Under the pieces are notes generated by a model, which was not told the DNA's origin, made no database searches, and saw only the letters and a list, made by a program, of their open reading frames with translations. 25,829 bases of DNA from Candidatus Kaiserbacteria bacterium. GTDB lineage: Bacteria; Patescibacteriota; Minisyncoccia; Phycocordibacterales; Phycocordibacteraceae. The stretch lies in the NCBI GenBank assembly GCA_023267775.1, contig JAHFMQ010000001.1, positions 1-25,829 on the forward strand. The letters are read 5' to 3'. Made by a program: the position numbers and the translations under genes. Positions within the stretch are counted from its first letter, which is position 1. Each line of letters opens with the position of its first letter. This document shows positions 7,989 to 15,646 of this stretch, one piece after another.

Positions 7989-9128
7989 ATGATTATAGTG
8001 TTTACCGGCGGTGGAACAGGAGGGCATTTCTATCCGATTATCGCGATAACCGAAGCTCTTAGTGATATTGTGCGCGAAAAACGGCTGATTGCTCCATCAC
8101 TCTATTACCTCGCACCAAATTCTTTTGACGACAACGCCCTTTTCGAGAATGGTATTAGCTATGTTCATATTCCGGCAGGGAAAATGCGCCGGTACGCTTC
8201 GGTGCGTAACATCACTGACATCTTCCTTACTTTTATTGGCACTATTTCAGCCTTAATTACCTTATTCCGTCTCTATCCGGACGTTGTCGTAAGTAAGGGT
8301 GGTTACGGTAGCGTTCCTACCGTTCTTGCGGCTCGACTCCTGCGGATCCCTATCGTCATTCATGAATCTGACGCAAAACCAGGCCGAGCAAATCTGCTTG
8401 CTGCGAAATTTGCTCAGAAAATTGCTATCTCTTTTGAGGGAGCAGCACAATATTTTCCTGAAAAGGTGCGCGGCAAGATCGCTCGCACCGGTATTCCTAT
8501 CCGCAAAGATCTTATGCGACTTGAGACTGAAGGCGCGCAGCAATACCTCAAACTTGAGACGGATATTCCAACCGTTCTTATCCTCGGCGGCTCACAGGGC
8601 GCCATGAAAATAAATGAGATCGTTCTCTCAGCGGTAGAGCGCCTTGTCTCATTTGCAAATATTATTCACCAGACAGGACGTGCAAACTTCAAGAACGTGG
8701 AGGCAATTTCAAAGGTCGTTCTTGGTAAAAACTCCCATGGGAGTCGGTACCACCCCATCGACTATCTGTCCGAAGTTTCTCTCCAGCGGGCTGCAGGTGT
8801 TGCCAATATTGTCGTTTCGCGAGCGGGCGCAAATTCCATCGCAGAGATTGGCCTCTGGAAAAGGCCAGCTATCCTTATCCCCATTCCTGAATCAGTAAGT
8901 CATGATCAAAGAACAAATGCGTACGCATACGCGAAAACAGGCGCTGCCATTGTGCTTGATGAAGAAAATTTGACCCCGCACATTCTCGTATCAGAAATTG
9001 AACGTATCCTAAACGACCCTGAACTTGCGAAGCGTATGAGTAACTCTGCAGAAGGTTTTACCGATCCAGATGCTGCACGGATTCTTGCAACTGAAGTATT
9101 AGCGATAGCGTTGTCTCACGAATCATGA
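7989..9128 (+). CDS. murG: UDP-GlcNAc:lipid I GlcNAc transferase (MurG)
   Basis: GT-B fold, membrane-associated enzyme that adds GlcNAc to lipid I on the inner face of the membrane, giving lipid II. The N-terminal glycine-rich loop GGGTGGHFYPIIAI starts at residue 7, GGYGSVP follows in the N-terminal domain, and the C-terminal domain has GGSQGAMKIN and SRAGANSIAEIGLWKRPAI with the UDP-GlcNAc-binding Glu. The start is placed at 7989 rather than at the upstream in-frame ATG 7941: the protein then begins MIIVFTGGGTGG as in other MurG proteins, and the promoter at 7970-7978 lies inside the longer frame. This gives 379 aa, slightly longer than the usual 350-365. The stop overlaps the gltX start in ATGA. 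Confidence 0.93.
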   Translation: MIIVFTGGGTGGHFYPIIAITEALSDIVREKRLIAPSLYYLAPNSFDDNALFENGISYVHIPAGKMRRYASVRNITDIFLTFIGTISALITLFRLYPDVVVSKGGYGSVPTVLAARLLRIPIVIHESDAKPGRANLLAAKFAQKIAISFEGAAQYFPEKVRGKIARTGIPIRKDLMRLETEGAQQYLKLETDIPTVLILGGSQGAMKINEIVLSAVERLVSFANIIHQTGRANFKNVEAISKVVLGKNSHGSRYHPIDYLSEVSLQRAAGVANIVVSRAGANSIAEIGLWKRPAILIPIPESVSHDQRTNAYAYAKTGAAIVLDEENLTPHILVSEIERILNDPELAKRMSNSAEGFTDPDAARILATEVLAIALSHES

Positions 9129-10570
9129 ACACTGTCGTCACTCGTTTTGCTCCGTCCCCGACTGGATTCATGCATGTAGGGGGAGTGCGTACGGCTCTGT
9201 ACTCGTGGCTTTTCGCGAAGAAGCACAAAGGCCGATTTATTCTGCGCATCGAGGACACCGATAAAGAACGAGAAGTTCAAGGCTCTATTCCGCACATCAT
9301 CGAGTCTCTTTCCTGGCTCGGTATAGCGTGGGATGAAGGGATAGATCGAGGAGGTCCTCATGCTCCTTATATACAGTCGGAACGTCTTGGTCTCTATCGT
9401 TCTTACGCGCAAAAATTAATTTCATTAGGCCATGCTTATGCGGATCCCTATTCTGAAGATGAACTCGGAGCGCTCCGCGCCAAAGCAGAAGGGGAGAAGC
9501 GGCCATTTCTTTTTCGTGATCATCGACCGGAAAATCCTGAACCCTGGGATGGAACAAAGCCGTTGCGCTTTCGAGCGCCAGCCATTAAGCGCTACGAGTG
9601 GAACGATCTTGTCCGCGGCAACCTCTCTGCTGGTGAAGAAGCTGTCGATGATTTTATCTTAATCAAGAGTGACGGGTATCCGACCTATAACTTTGCACAC
9701 GTAGTCGATGACATCGAAATGCAAGTCACTCATGTCATGCGCGGTGAGGAATTTATTTCTTCAACGCCAAAATTTCTTTCGCTCTATGAGGCTCTTGGAG
9801 CAACACCACCAGCTTTTGCCACTCTACCAGTTATTCTCGCCCCAGGTGGACATAAAAAGCTTGGTAAGCGTGACGGCGCAAAAGATATTTTAGATTATCG
9901 TACGGAAGGATATCTGCCTGAAGCGATGGTAAATTTTCTTGCACTTTTGGGATGGAATCCGGGTACTGAACAAGAATTTTTTTCGGTACCAGAACTCATT
10001 GAAGCTTTTGATGTAGATCGCATCCAAGTGTCCGGCGCTGGTTTTGACGAAACAAAATTAAAATCGATGAACCAATACTGGATGAGGAAACTTTCAACTG
10101 ATGACTTTATACAACGCGGTTCTCTTGAAGCGTCTGATGCCAGAAAACTTAAATTGGCAGTGCCGCTTCTCAAGGATCGCGCACAAACATTCATGGAAGC
10201 TCGTACCATGCTTACCCAAGAACTCTCCTGCTTATTTGAAACTCCATCTCTCACTAGGGATCTTATACTTGCAAAAGAGCTTCCAGGACGTTCAGATACC
10301 GCAAAAGAGGCACTCGCAGGCCTTTCTGAGCTCATACGTTCGCTTCCGCAAGGCGAACTGACCGCAGATACCGTAAAGATAGCTCTCATGCCGCTAGCGG
10401 ACGCAGAGGAGGCAAAAGGGAAGGGCGGGCGTGGTGCGGTTCTCTGGCCGCTGCGATATGCGCTATCAGGACAGGAGCGTTCACCTGATCCGTTTACACT
10501 TATTTCAATCCTCGGTCCAGAAGAATCAGTTTCGCGGATACAGAATGCTATTGGTATACTCGAAGGATGA
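9125..10570 (+). CDS. gltX: Glutamyl-tRNA synthetase
   Basis: Class I synthetase for glutamate. The HIGH-like signature is FAPSPTGFMHVGG (8-20); the KMSKS-like loop is KKLGKRDGA (244-252), with Gly247 where Ser is usual (KLSKR). Between them lie the Rossmann fold and connective peptide, including LRIEDTDKER and DDIEMQVTHVMRGEE. A helical anticodon-binding domain makes up the C-terminal third. At 481 aa the length is normal. Many bacteria without GlnRS use a non-discriminating GluRS with GatCAB; neither glnS nor gat genes are in this window, so specificity cannot be decided here. It overlaps murG and the downstream M23 gene by 4 nt on each side, placing a translation gene inside a wall-synthesis operon. 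Confidence 0.95.
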   Translation: MNTVVTRFAPSPTGFMHVGGVRTALYSWLFAKKHKGRFILRIEDTDKEREVQGSIPHIIESLSWLGIAWDEGIDRGGPHAPYIQSERLGLYRSYAQKLISLGHAYADPYSEDELGALRAKAEGEKRPFLFRDHRPENPEPWDGTKPLRFRAPAIKRYEWNDLVRGNLSAGEEAVDDFILIKSDGYPTYNFAHVVDDIEMQVTHVMRGEEFISSTPKFLSLYEALGATPPAFATLPVILAPGGHKKLGKRDGAKDILDYRTEGYLPEAMVNFLALLGWNPGTEQEFFSVPELIEAFDVDRIQVSGAGFDETKLKSMNQYWMRKLSTDDFIQRGSLEASDARKLKLAVPLLKDRAQTFMEARTMLTQELSCLFETPSLTRDLILAKELPGRSDTAKEALAGLSELIRSLPQGELTADTVKIALMPLADAEEAKGKGGRGAVLWPLRYALSGQERSPDPFTLISILGPEESVSRIQNAIGILEG

Positions 10571-11913
10571 TACGTATCGGGCTTTTCCTTTTTTCACTCA
10601 CGCTTCTGACATTTTCCGTCGTCACGACTCCACGACACACATTTGCGGATGCCGCATCGGATATCCAATCGCAAATAGACGCAAACAAACAGCAGCTCTC
10701 ATCACTTGAGGCAGAGATAGCAGCTTTTCAAAAACAACTTGATGACCTTGGTAAGAAAAAGAACACGCTCCAGTCGACCATTAGTTCGCTGACTCTATCG
10801 CAACAACAACTTACAATTCAAATAAAAGTTACTCAAAATAAAATTGCCTCAGCAAATTTACAAATAAAAGAATTATCTCTTTCTATTGGTGATAAAGAAG
10901 CATCAATAGCTTCCGACCAAGACGCCCTATCGAAGGCGCTACGTAGCGTTGCAGAGGACGAGGGAGTTTCATTGGTTACGCAGCTCATTTCTTCAAATTC
11001 TTTAGGCGATGCTTGGCAGCAGGTTGACCACACCATTTTATTTAATCGAGCGCTTTCTGAAAACATAAACCGCCTGCGCGCCGTGCGCGAAGAGCTTGCA
11101 ACAAATCGTGATCAAGTCACGGCGACTAAAGCAACGCTCGTGGCGCTTCAAAAAGATTTGACACTTCAGAAACGCTCAGTCGATGCAGGGAAAACAGCTC
11201 AGCAACAGTTGCTTCTAGACACAAAAAATCAAGAGACGAATTACCAGAAGTTGATCATGCAGAAACAAGCCGCTGAGAAATCCTTTGAGCAGCAGCTTGC
11301 TAATTTACAAGGGCAATTAAATCTCATCGTGCATCCAGGTCTTCTCCCGAAAGTTGGTTCAGGAGTGCTTTCGTGGCCGTTTAGCAGCGCGTTCATGCTT
11401 AACTGCGCGCAGCGCAATAGCCTGTTCGGCAATTTATTCTGCATCACTCAATATTTCGGCAATACGCCATTCTCGACCGCAAACCCTCAGATTTACAACA
11501 ACCACGGGCACAATGCCATTGATTTTGCTGCACCTATTGGAGCTCCAATTCATGCGGCACTTTCTGGTATTGTGCTTGGAACCGGGGATACGGACATTGT
11601 CTATGGATGTAGAAATGGTTCTTTCGGTCGTTGGGTGATGATCCAACATTTCAATGGTCTTAATACCATGTACGCACATCTTTCCGTCATTGATGTTGCG
11701 AAAGGGCAGTCCGTAAACACTGGGCAGACAATCGGTCTCTCGGGCATGACGGGATACGCCACAGGACCCCATCTGCACTTTGGCGTGTATGCGACCGAAG
11801 GTACAAAAATAATGACGCTCCGCGAAATCAGAGGAGCGAGTCGAGGTTGTGCGGATGCGGTAATGCCAGTTGCAACACTCGACGCGTATCTCAACCCACT
11901 TTCGTATCTCTGA
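10567..11913 (+). CDS. EnvC-like murein hydrolase with coiled coil and M23 peptidase domain
   Basis: Secreted or membrane-tethered protein of the EnvC/NlpD type. An N-terminal signal peptide (about 1-28) is followed by a long coiled coil (about 30-255, rich in Gln, Lys, Leu and Ser, broken near 125-165), then an M23 (LytM) domain (about 300-430). Zinc-site residues of active M23 enzymes appear present: HGHNAID (313-319), MYAHLS (368-373) and HLHFG (402-406). It is therefore probably a real endopeptidase and not only an amidase activator; the cysteines around 280-348 could form disulfides outside the cell. The start overlaps the end of gltX in ATGA. Its place at the end of the wall-synthesis run suggests a role in septal peptidoglycan splitting or remodelling. 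Confidence 0.88.
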   Translation: MIRIGLFLFSLTLLTFSVVTTPRHTFADAASDIQSQIDANKQQLSSLEAEIAAFQKQLDDLGKKKNTLQSTISSLTLSQQQLTIQIKVTQNKIASANLQIKELSLSIGDKEASIASDQDALSKALRSVAEDEGVSLVTQLISSNSLGDAWQQVDHTILFNRALSENINRLRAVREELATNRDQVTATKATLVALQKDLTLQKRSVDAGKTAQQQLLLDTKNQETNYQKLIMQKQAAEKSFEQQLANLQGQLNLIVHPGLLPKVGSGVLSWPFSSAFMLNCAQRNSLFGNLFCITQYFGNTPFSTANPQIYNNHGHNAIDFAAPIGAPIHAALSGIVLGTGDTDIVYGCRNGSFGRWVMIQHFNGLNTMYAHLSVIDVAKGQSVNTGQTIGLSGMTGYATGPHLHFGVYATEGTKIMTLREIRGASRGCADAVMPVATLDAYLNPLSYL

Positions 11914-11940
11914 TATATGTTAAACTCAACCTCGTTGCCT

Positions 11941-11951
11941 TAGATTAGAAT
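11941..11951 (+). promoter_or_regulatory. Possible -10 region of the propeller gene
   Basis: TAGATT (11941-11946) and TAGAAT (11946-11951) are overlapping hexamers immediately before the ATG at 11956; the first would put transcription start 3 nt before the ATG. An alternative, TGTTAAACT at 11918-11926, would give a leader of about 23 nt. None is decisive. Confidence 0.3.
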
Positions 11952-11955
11952 AGAC

Positions 11956-14268
11956 ATGGACACTCCTCCTCCATCCAGTAACCCACGAAAGATTCCTTTT
12001 ACGCTCGTTAGTGTGCTGTCTATTTTTGTGATAAGTATTTTCGGTATCATAGCGTATACAAGAGTCGCTGATACAAATATTTTTCCTACGAACAAAGCTT
12101 TTAAGCAACCTGAAGTTATCACTACTTATTTCCCTTCTCTCAACATTGGGGAAGTGAGACCCGACCCGACAAACAACCACTTTTTTTGGGTACTGGCGTA
12201 TAGCAGTCTCATGCAGATAAATACCGAAACTCAAGACATTGTCGATTTTGCGCAAAAGATTCGTGAGACAGGCTTCTCTGATGTAGTTCAACTGGGGGAT
12301 CGCCTGTTTTTGGGTCATCAAGGAGTGCTGGAATACAATCTTCGTACTGGAGCAAAGAAGCAGTATTCGGAAAATAATGGTTTAGCGAGTAATGACAACA
12401 TACGTATGACGGTTGATCCTTCTGATAGCGATACTCTATGGATTAGTACGTTTGCTGGTCTGAATAAGTTAACCATTTCATCAGGCCACATCGAGACGTT
12501 TCGATCAGAAATGGGCATACCGAGCACTGACCCGCAAGGAGGACTGCAACCAAAAGTAATAGGTATCGATAATAATTATTTGTGGGTTACAGTAAACACA
12601 AATGTTTCTACGACAGGAGGTGTGGCACGTCTTGATAAGAAAACTGGTATTTGGAAATCATGGGGATATACCAGCTTTGCATCTGCAGCACAAAAATCGC
12701 GCTTCGACACATTTGCAGCGGCTGCAGACGGCGAGCGAGCTATATTAGAAGAAACTGGCGCTATCGGTACTCTCTATAACTACAATTCCGTACAGGACGT
12801 GTGGCAACCAATAAAGGTTCCTCAAAAAGACCCTGCAGGTGTTAAATACCTATCGCTTAAAGGAAATCATGTTTACTATCTGTCTTATGATGATACTCCG
12901 ATAGACTTAAATATTGCTACTGGAGTCGCACACAGCCTGTCCACCATTGATTTGTCATTCGGTCAACACGCGATGTGGTTTGATCAACAACAGAACCGTA
13001 TGATTTTCTATCCTACAGACACATGGAAGAGAGATCCTCGTAACGCAATTAAAATACTATCGCTTGATGGAAGTAACTCATTGACGAGTTTCCCTTTTGT
13101 CGCATTTGAAAAAAAGTTTCGCTTGATAAATGTGGCACTCATGGATGCTCAGGTTAATCGTATCCTCCTAAAGGACGCTGACCGACTCTTAGAATATGAC
13201 GTACCGAAGAGTTCTATCCGCACACTTCTTCCATACAACGTTCAGATCGCGCAATTTCTTGACGATAAGATAGTTGCCCTCAATCTTGAACAGTGCGGCA
13301 TGGGTGGTTGTGGACCAACGACAACAGCTACCGTTTTGTCAGTTAATAGTGGCTCCATTGATTTCGATACCGAGTTTTCAAAGATTGAAGTTCCTTACTC
13401 CTATATCGATAAAGCTTCACACGGAGTGTATTTGTATGAGTCTTCTGGTGAGAGAGGTCTTATCGATTTTCACCCCACCAATATTTATAAATTAAGCATG
13501 CTGACAAAGTCATTCGAAGACGTTAGTACCACATCGGCACAAAATTTATTTCCAATTTTGAAACCATACATCACATACAGCCAGAGCCCAGATGGACTGT
13601 ATTATGTCGCCTTTAAGTTCCCCCAGATAGGGGATACTGCAACGTTTACTTTGCAGAAAGATTCTACTCCCAGTGTCCGCTCAACCCCATCCATTTCGGG
13701 ATTGCTTGTGGGCACACAACCTGTAGGCGCCTATGGATCAGTCATCTCAGGTCCGGTGCAAGCCGATAATCTCAACTGGTGGAACATCAACTACGAAAAG
13801 GGTGTCGACGGCTGGACTGATGAAAATTCTCTTGTGCAGGTAACGCCGACACCCCTGCCGATACCTACATTTTTATCCATTGACGGTTCGGAGACATTAA
13901 CATCTACTCCTACACCAACTCCTTTGCCTTCAAAAAAGTTTGTTATTAATGATAACGTCAGAACCATTAGTGAAGCTGTAGACACACTAGAATTACCAGT
14001 TGCGTCTACCACAGCTATCGATTTCTTCACACATGAACTTGATAAAAAAATAGAGGTACGCTCTTATTCGTTTGATCCTATACACTCTGGTATTGTTTGG
14101 ATCGGAACTAATCGTGGACTTATTCGGCTAGATATAACGACGCACGAACATCGTCTATATACAACCGACGACGGTCTTCCAGACAATGACATTCTCAGTG
14201 CCATATCTACCGGAACTTTTGTCGCCGTGCAACATTCAAACGGCGTGTATGTGTATAATTTCCAGTAA
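11956..14268 (+). CDS. Membrane-anchored beta-propeller protein with SH3b-like domain
   Basis: I recognise the parts, not a named family. A short cytoplasmic N-terminus precedes one membrane segment (about 14-34), so the 735 residues that follow should be extracytoplasmic. Repeated blocks of about 40-50 residues with aromatic-Trp strands resemble two-component-regulator-propeller or YVTN-like blades: LWISTFAGLNKL early in the protein and VWIGTNRGLIRLDITT near the C-terminus, followed by YTTDDGLPDNDILSAI. Near residues 575-635, SGLLVGTQPVGAYGSVISGP plus WWNINYEKGVDGWTDENSLV looks like a bacterial SH3 domain, often a peptidoglycan or peptide binder. A Pro/Thr-rich linker with two TPTPLP-type runs joins it to the last blade. 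It has no enzyme motif. It stands alone after the wall operon; a surface sensor or scaffold is plausible but unproven. Confidence 0.75.
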   Translation: MDTPPPSSNPRKIPFTLVSVLSIFVISIFGIIAYTRVADTNIFPTNKAFKQPEVITTYFPSLNIGEVRPDPTNNHFFWVLAYSSLMQINTETQDIVDFAQKIRETGFSDVVQLGDRLFLGHQGVLEYNLRTGAKKQYSENNGLASNDNIRMTVDPSDSDTLWISTFAGLNKLTISSGHIETFRSEMGIPSTDPQGGLQPKVIGIDNNYLWVTVNTNVSTTGGVARLDKKTGIWKSWGYTSFASAAQKSRFDTFAAAADGERAILEETGAIGTLYNYNSVQDVWQPIKVPQKDPAGVKYLSLKGNHVYYLSYDDTPIDLNIATGVAHSLSTIDLSFGQHAMWFDQQQNRMIFYPTDTWKRDPRNAIKILSLDGSNSLTSFPFVAFEKKFRLINVALMDAQVNRILLKDADRLLEYDVPKSSIRTLLPYNVQIAQFLDDKIVALNLEQCGMGGCGPTTTATVLSVNSGSIDFDTEFSKIEVPYSYIDKASHGVYLYESSGERGLIDFHPTNIYKLSMLTKSFEDVSTTSAQNLFPILKPYITYSQSPDGLYYVAFKFPQIGDTATFTLQKDSTPSVRSTPSISGLLVGTQPVGAYGSVISGPVQADNLNWWNINYEKGVDGWTDENSLVQVTPTPLPIPTFLSIDGSETLTSTPTPTPLPSKKFVINDNVRTISEAVDTLELPVASTTAIDFFTHELDKKIEVRSYSFDPIHSGIVWIGTNRGLIRLDITTHEHRLYTTDDGLPDNDILSAISTGTFVAVQHSNGVYVYNFQ

Positions 14269-14325
14269 AACAAGCCGCCTGTCCCATCCCCGCAGCAGAG
14301 CTGACAGGGCATTGGGCAGGCGGCT
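14267..14325 (-). terminator. Strong hairpin plus T-tract ending minus-strand transcription
   Basis: AGCCGCCTG (14273-14281) pairs with CAGGCGGCT (14317-14325), continued by CCCA/TGGG and a small CAGC-aga-GCTG tip. Read on the minus strand, the stem is followed by TGTTTTA, as in an intrinsic terminator. The T-tract overlaps the TAA of the plus-strand propeller gene. It probably ends transcription coming from the glycosylase gene or from the structured RNA. Confidence 0.6.
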
Positions 14326-14476
14326 ACCGTGGTGTTTTGCTAGACAAAGTGCGCTCCACCGAGCGCACGGCCGCAACCCGCGTATGCCGCACAAAGCCGC
14401 GGCGCGGGAATTGCGGGGCGGCGATTCATCCCCGCTCCAAAGGGGCGGGGCATTCTCGCCGTCCGCTAGTAAATAT
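14267..14476 (-). ncRNA. GC-rich multi-hairpin element, candidate structured RNA
   Basis: The gap between the propeller gene and the glycosylase gene holds no convincing coding frame but four strong hairpins in a row: 14420-14460 (9-bp CCCCGC-type stem with AAA triloop, enclosed by GGCGA/TCGCC), 14371-14416 (CCGCAA/TTGCGG plus CCCGCG/CGCGGG), 14349-14368 (perfect 8-bp GTGCGCTC stem) and 14273-14325 (terminator-like). G+C over 14281-14460 is 122 of 180 (68%), well above the flanking genes. GCGGGG at 14413-14418 could also pair with CCCCGC at 14430-14435, so a switch between folds is possible. The terminator points to the minus strand. Length and hairpin-chain design recall transposon-encoded guide RNAs (omega/HEARO type), but no IscB or TnpB gene is in the window and I cannot confirm a family. 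RNase P, tmRNA and SRP landmarks are absent. Confidence 0.45.
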
Positions 14477-14481
14477 GAAGC

Positions 14482-15108
14482 CTAGCAAGCTTTCGTATCT
14501 CTAGTGCGCCACAGGAGAAGGGAAGCGTACGTACGGTACGGTGACCATTTTTCTGCAATGGCGAGTAGGGAAGTACGTGGAGTATTTTTCGGTAATTTAT
14601 AAATCATTTCAATCGCACGAATGAGACCAAGATCACCTATAGAGAAAACATCTTCGCGACCAAGAGAATGCATCATAAACATTTCTACTGACCACGGGCC
14701 AAGTCCCCATATAGCAAGAAGTTTTTCTGCGGCATCTGTCTCAGAAAGTTTTCTTAATGATAAGAGGTTAAGTTCCTTGTCCTTGACAGAAAATGAGATT
14801 GATTTCAATGTCTTTGTTTTGGCACCTGAAAGACCTGCTGTGCGAAATTTAGCTTCGTGAGTCTTTAGAACCGATTCTGGTGTCAGTCGATTACCACACA
14901 CTTTCTTCACCCGAGCAAAAATGGTATCCGCAGCGGCCGTGCCAAGCTGCTGCGAAATAACAATTGCGATTAATGATTCAAACAATGCATTGCGTGTCCG
15001 CTTTTTTGAAAGTTGCAAAGGGAGGGAAGTGTGGTGTTCTATTGTTGTCTTGTAGAAATGCGGGTCTACAAGCTTAAAATGCCTAAGAGCTCTAGCTTTT
15101 CTCGTCAT
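14482..15108 (-). CDS. AlkA-like DNA-3-methyladenine glycosylase (HhH-GPD)
   Basis: Base-excision repair glycosylase that removes alkylated purines. Family marks include ESLIAIVISQQLGTAAADTIF (44-64, the helix that starts the HhH-GPD core), the helix-hairpin-helix LLAIWGLGPWSVEMF (130-144) and the catalytic Asp in FSIGDLGLIRAI (D159). There is no C-terminal Cys4 iron-sulfur motif, which fits AlkA rather than Nth/MutY. At 208 aa it is a short version lacking the N-terminal domain of E. coli AlkA. The promoter TGGTAGTAT ends 6 nt before the ATG, so the transcript should start at the initiation codon. It is transcribed away from the 59-aa membrane ORF and leads into the GC-rich structured region. 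Confidence 0.88.
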   Translation of the reverse strand: MTRKARALRHFKLVDPHFYKTTIEHHTSLPLQLSKKRTRNALFESLIAIVISQQLGTAAADTIFARVKKVCGNRLTPESVLKTHEAKFRTAGLSGAKTKTLKSISFSVKDKELNLLSLRKLSETDAAEKLLAIWGLGPWSVEMFMMHSLGREDVFSIGDLGLIRAIEMIYKLPKNTPRTSLLAIAEKWSPYRTYASLLLWRTRDTKAC

Positions 15109-15114
15109 GCCGAG

Positions 15115-15123
15115 ATACTACCA
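15115..15123 (-). promoter_or_regulatory. Extended -10 promoter of the glycosylase gene
   Basis: On the minus strand TGGTAGTAT is followed by 6 nt and the ATG at 15108, placing the predicted transcription start on the A of the start codon (leaderless mRNA). Confidence 0.6.
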
Positions 15124-15140
15124 TCGGCTTACCACTGTTG

Positions 15141-15146
15141 TATAAT
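15141..15146 (+). promoter_or_regulatory. Consensus -10 box of the small membrane protein gene
   Basis: A perfect TATAAT preceded by TTG ends 9 nt before the ATG at 15156; predicted leader about 3 nt. It sits about 20 nt from the divergent glycosylase promoter. Confidence 0.6.
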
Positions 15147-15155
15147 GCGAACACC

Positions 15156-15335
15156 ATGTACGCGGTCTTCAAGGCCTTCTTCTGGATCTTCGTTCTCTTC
15201 CTCGCGCTGTCGTTCTTCGGCATCTCCGTCCAATCCATTGTTAGTTCTCCGGCTGGTCAGGAGAACTTTGGGTACCTCATCAATCTCCTCTCTCAAGGTT
15301 GGCGATTTGTAACGAGCTTTGTGCAGCATGTTTAA
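15156..15335 (+). CDS. Small membrane protein, 59 aa
   Basis: A short protein with one strongly hydrophobic N-terminal helix (about 5-30, FKAFFWIFVLFLALSFFGIS) and a second amphipathic, aromatic stretch (about 42-58). I do not recognise a family. The ATG at 15156 is preferred to the in-frame TTG at 15138 because the consensus TATAAT box at 15141-15146 lies between the two. Its own promoter and clean hydrophobic design support a real gene. It sits between two minus-strand genes, so it is transcribed alone. Nothing in the sequence defines its function. Confidence 0.6.
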   Translation: MYAVFKAFFWIFVLFLALSFFGISVQSIVSSPAGQENFGYLINLLSQGWRFVTSFVQHV

Positions 15336-15446
15336 TGTCATTATCATCCGACGTCTCTAACTTGCTCTGGCTTATGCGCAAAAGATATATTGTGCGAAGT
15401 ATAACTAGAACAGGGTTAAGTTAGTATCTCGATCGCCCGATTGAAA
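15336..15446. other. Short convergent intergenic gap
   Basis: About 110 nt between the 59-aa plus-strand ORF and the 65-aa minus-strand ORF. I see no strong hairpin, tRNA or promoter of confidence here. Confidence 0.5.
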
Positions 15447-15644
15447 TTATTTTTTGGTCGCGAGAATAATGACTTGCAGTAGACTTATGATCGTACTCAC
15501 AAATCCCGTTAGGAATGCATACGTCTCAAGATTTTCTTTCCAGTTCTTTCTCTTCCTCATAGGAGATACGATACCACGCTGTTTACTTCCCTTTTTAATG
15601 AATGCTGTGCTTAAAAGGCGTTTTTGACTGTAATCAAGTGCCAT
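15447..15644 (-). CDS. Hypothetical 65-aa protein with C-terminal membrane helix
   Basis: A basic N-terminal half (KKGSKQRG, MRKRKNWKENLE) is followed by a hydrophobic helix (about 44-62, AFLTGFVSTIISLLQVIIL) and a short KK tail, as in a small single-pass membrane protein. It begins 2 nt after the stop of the LOG-family gene on the same strand, which suggests cotranscription. No opposing gene explains this frame, but the product is too short for a firm call and I recognise no family. An internal Met (residue 29) could give a shorter form. Confidence 0.45.
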   Translation of the reverse strand: MALDYSQKRLLSTAFIKKGSKQRGIVSPMRKRKNWKENLETYAFLTGFVSTIISLLQVIILATKK

Positions 15645-15646
15645 AA

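Noticed and set aside
9895..10389. 164-codon minus-strand frame within gltX
   Set aside because: Ser/Arg-rich antisense shadow of a conserved synthetase gene.
5804..10570. Alternative genetic code 25 (TGA as glycine)
   Set aside because: TGA ends dacA, gltX and the M23 gene at positions where the families end, and no in-frame TGA is needed in any conserved gene.
14267..14476. RNase P RNA, tmRNA or SRP RNA for the structured region
   Set aside because: Landmarks such as GAGGAAAGTCC, a TpsiC-like GGTTCGA loop or the SRP GGAAGC core were not found on either strand.
14186..14485. 99-codon plus-strand frame through the GC-rich hairpin region
   Set aside because: Arg/Pro/Ala-rich product created by GC-rich stems; no promoter, and it overlaps the propeller gene end.
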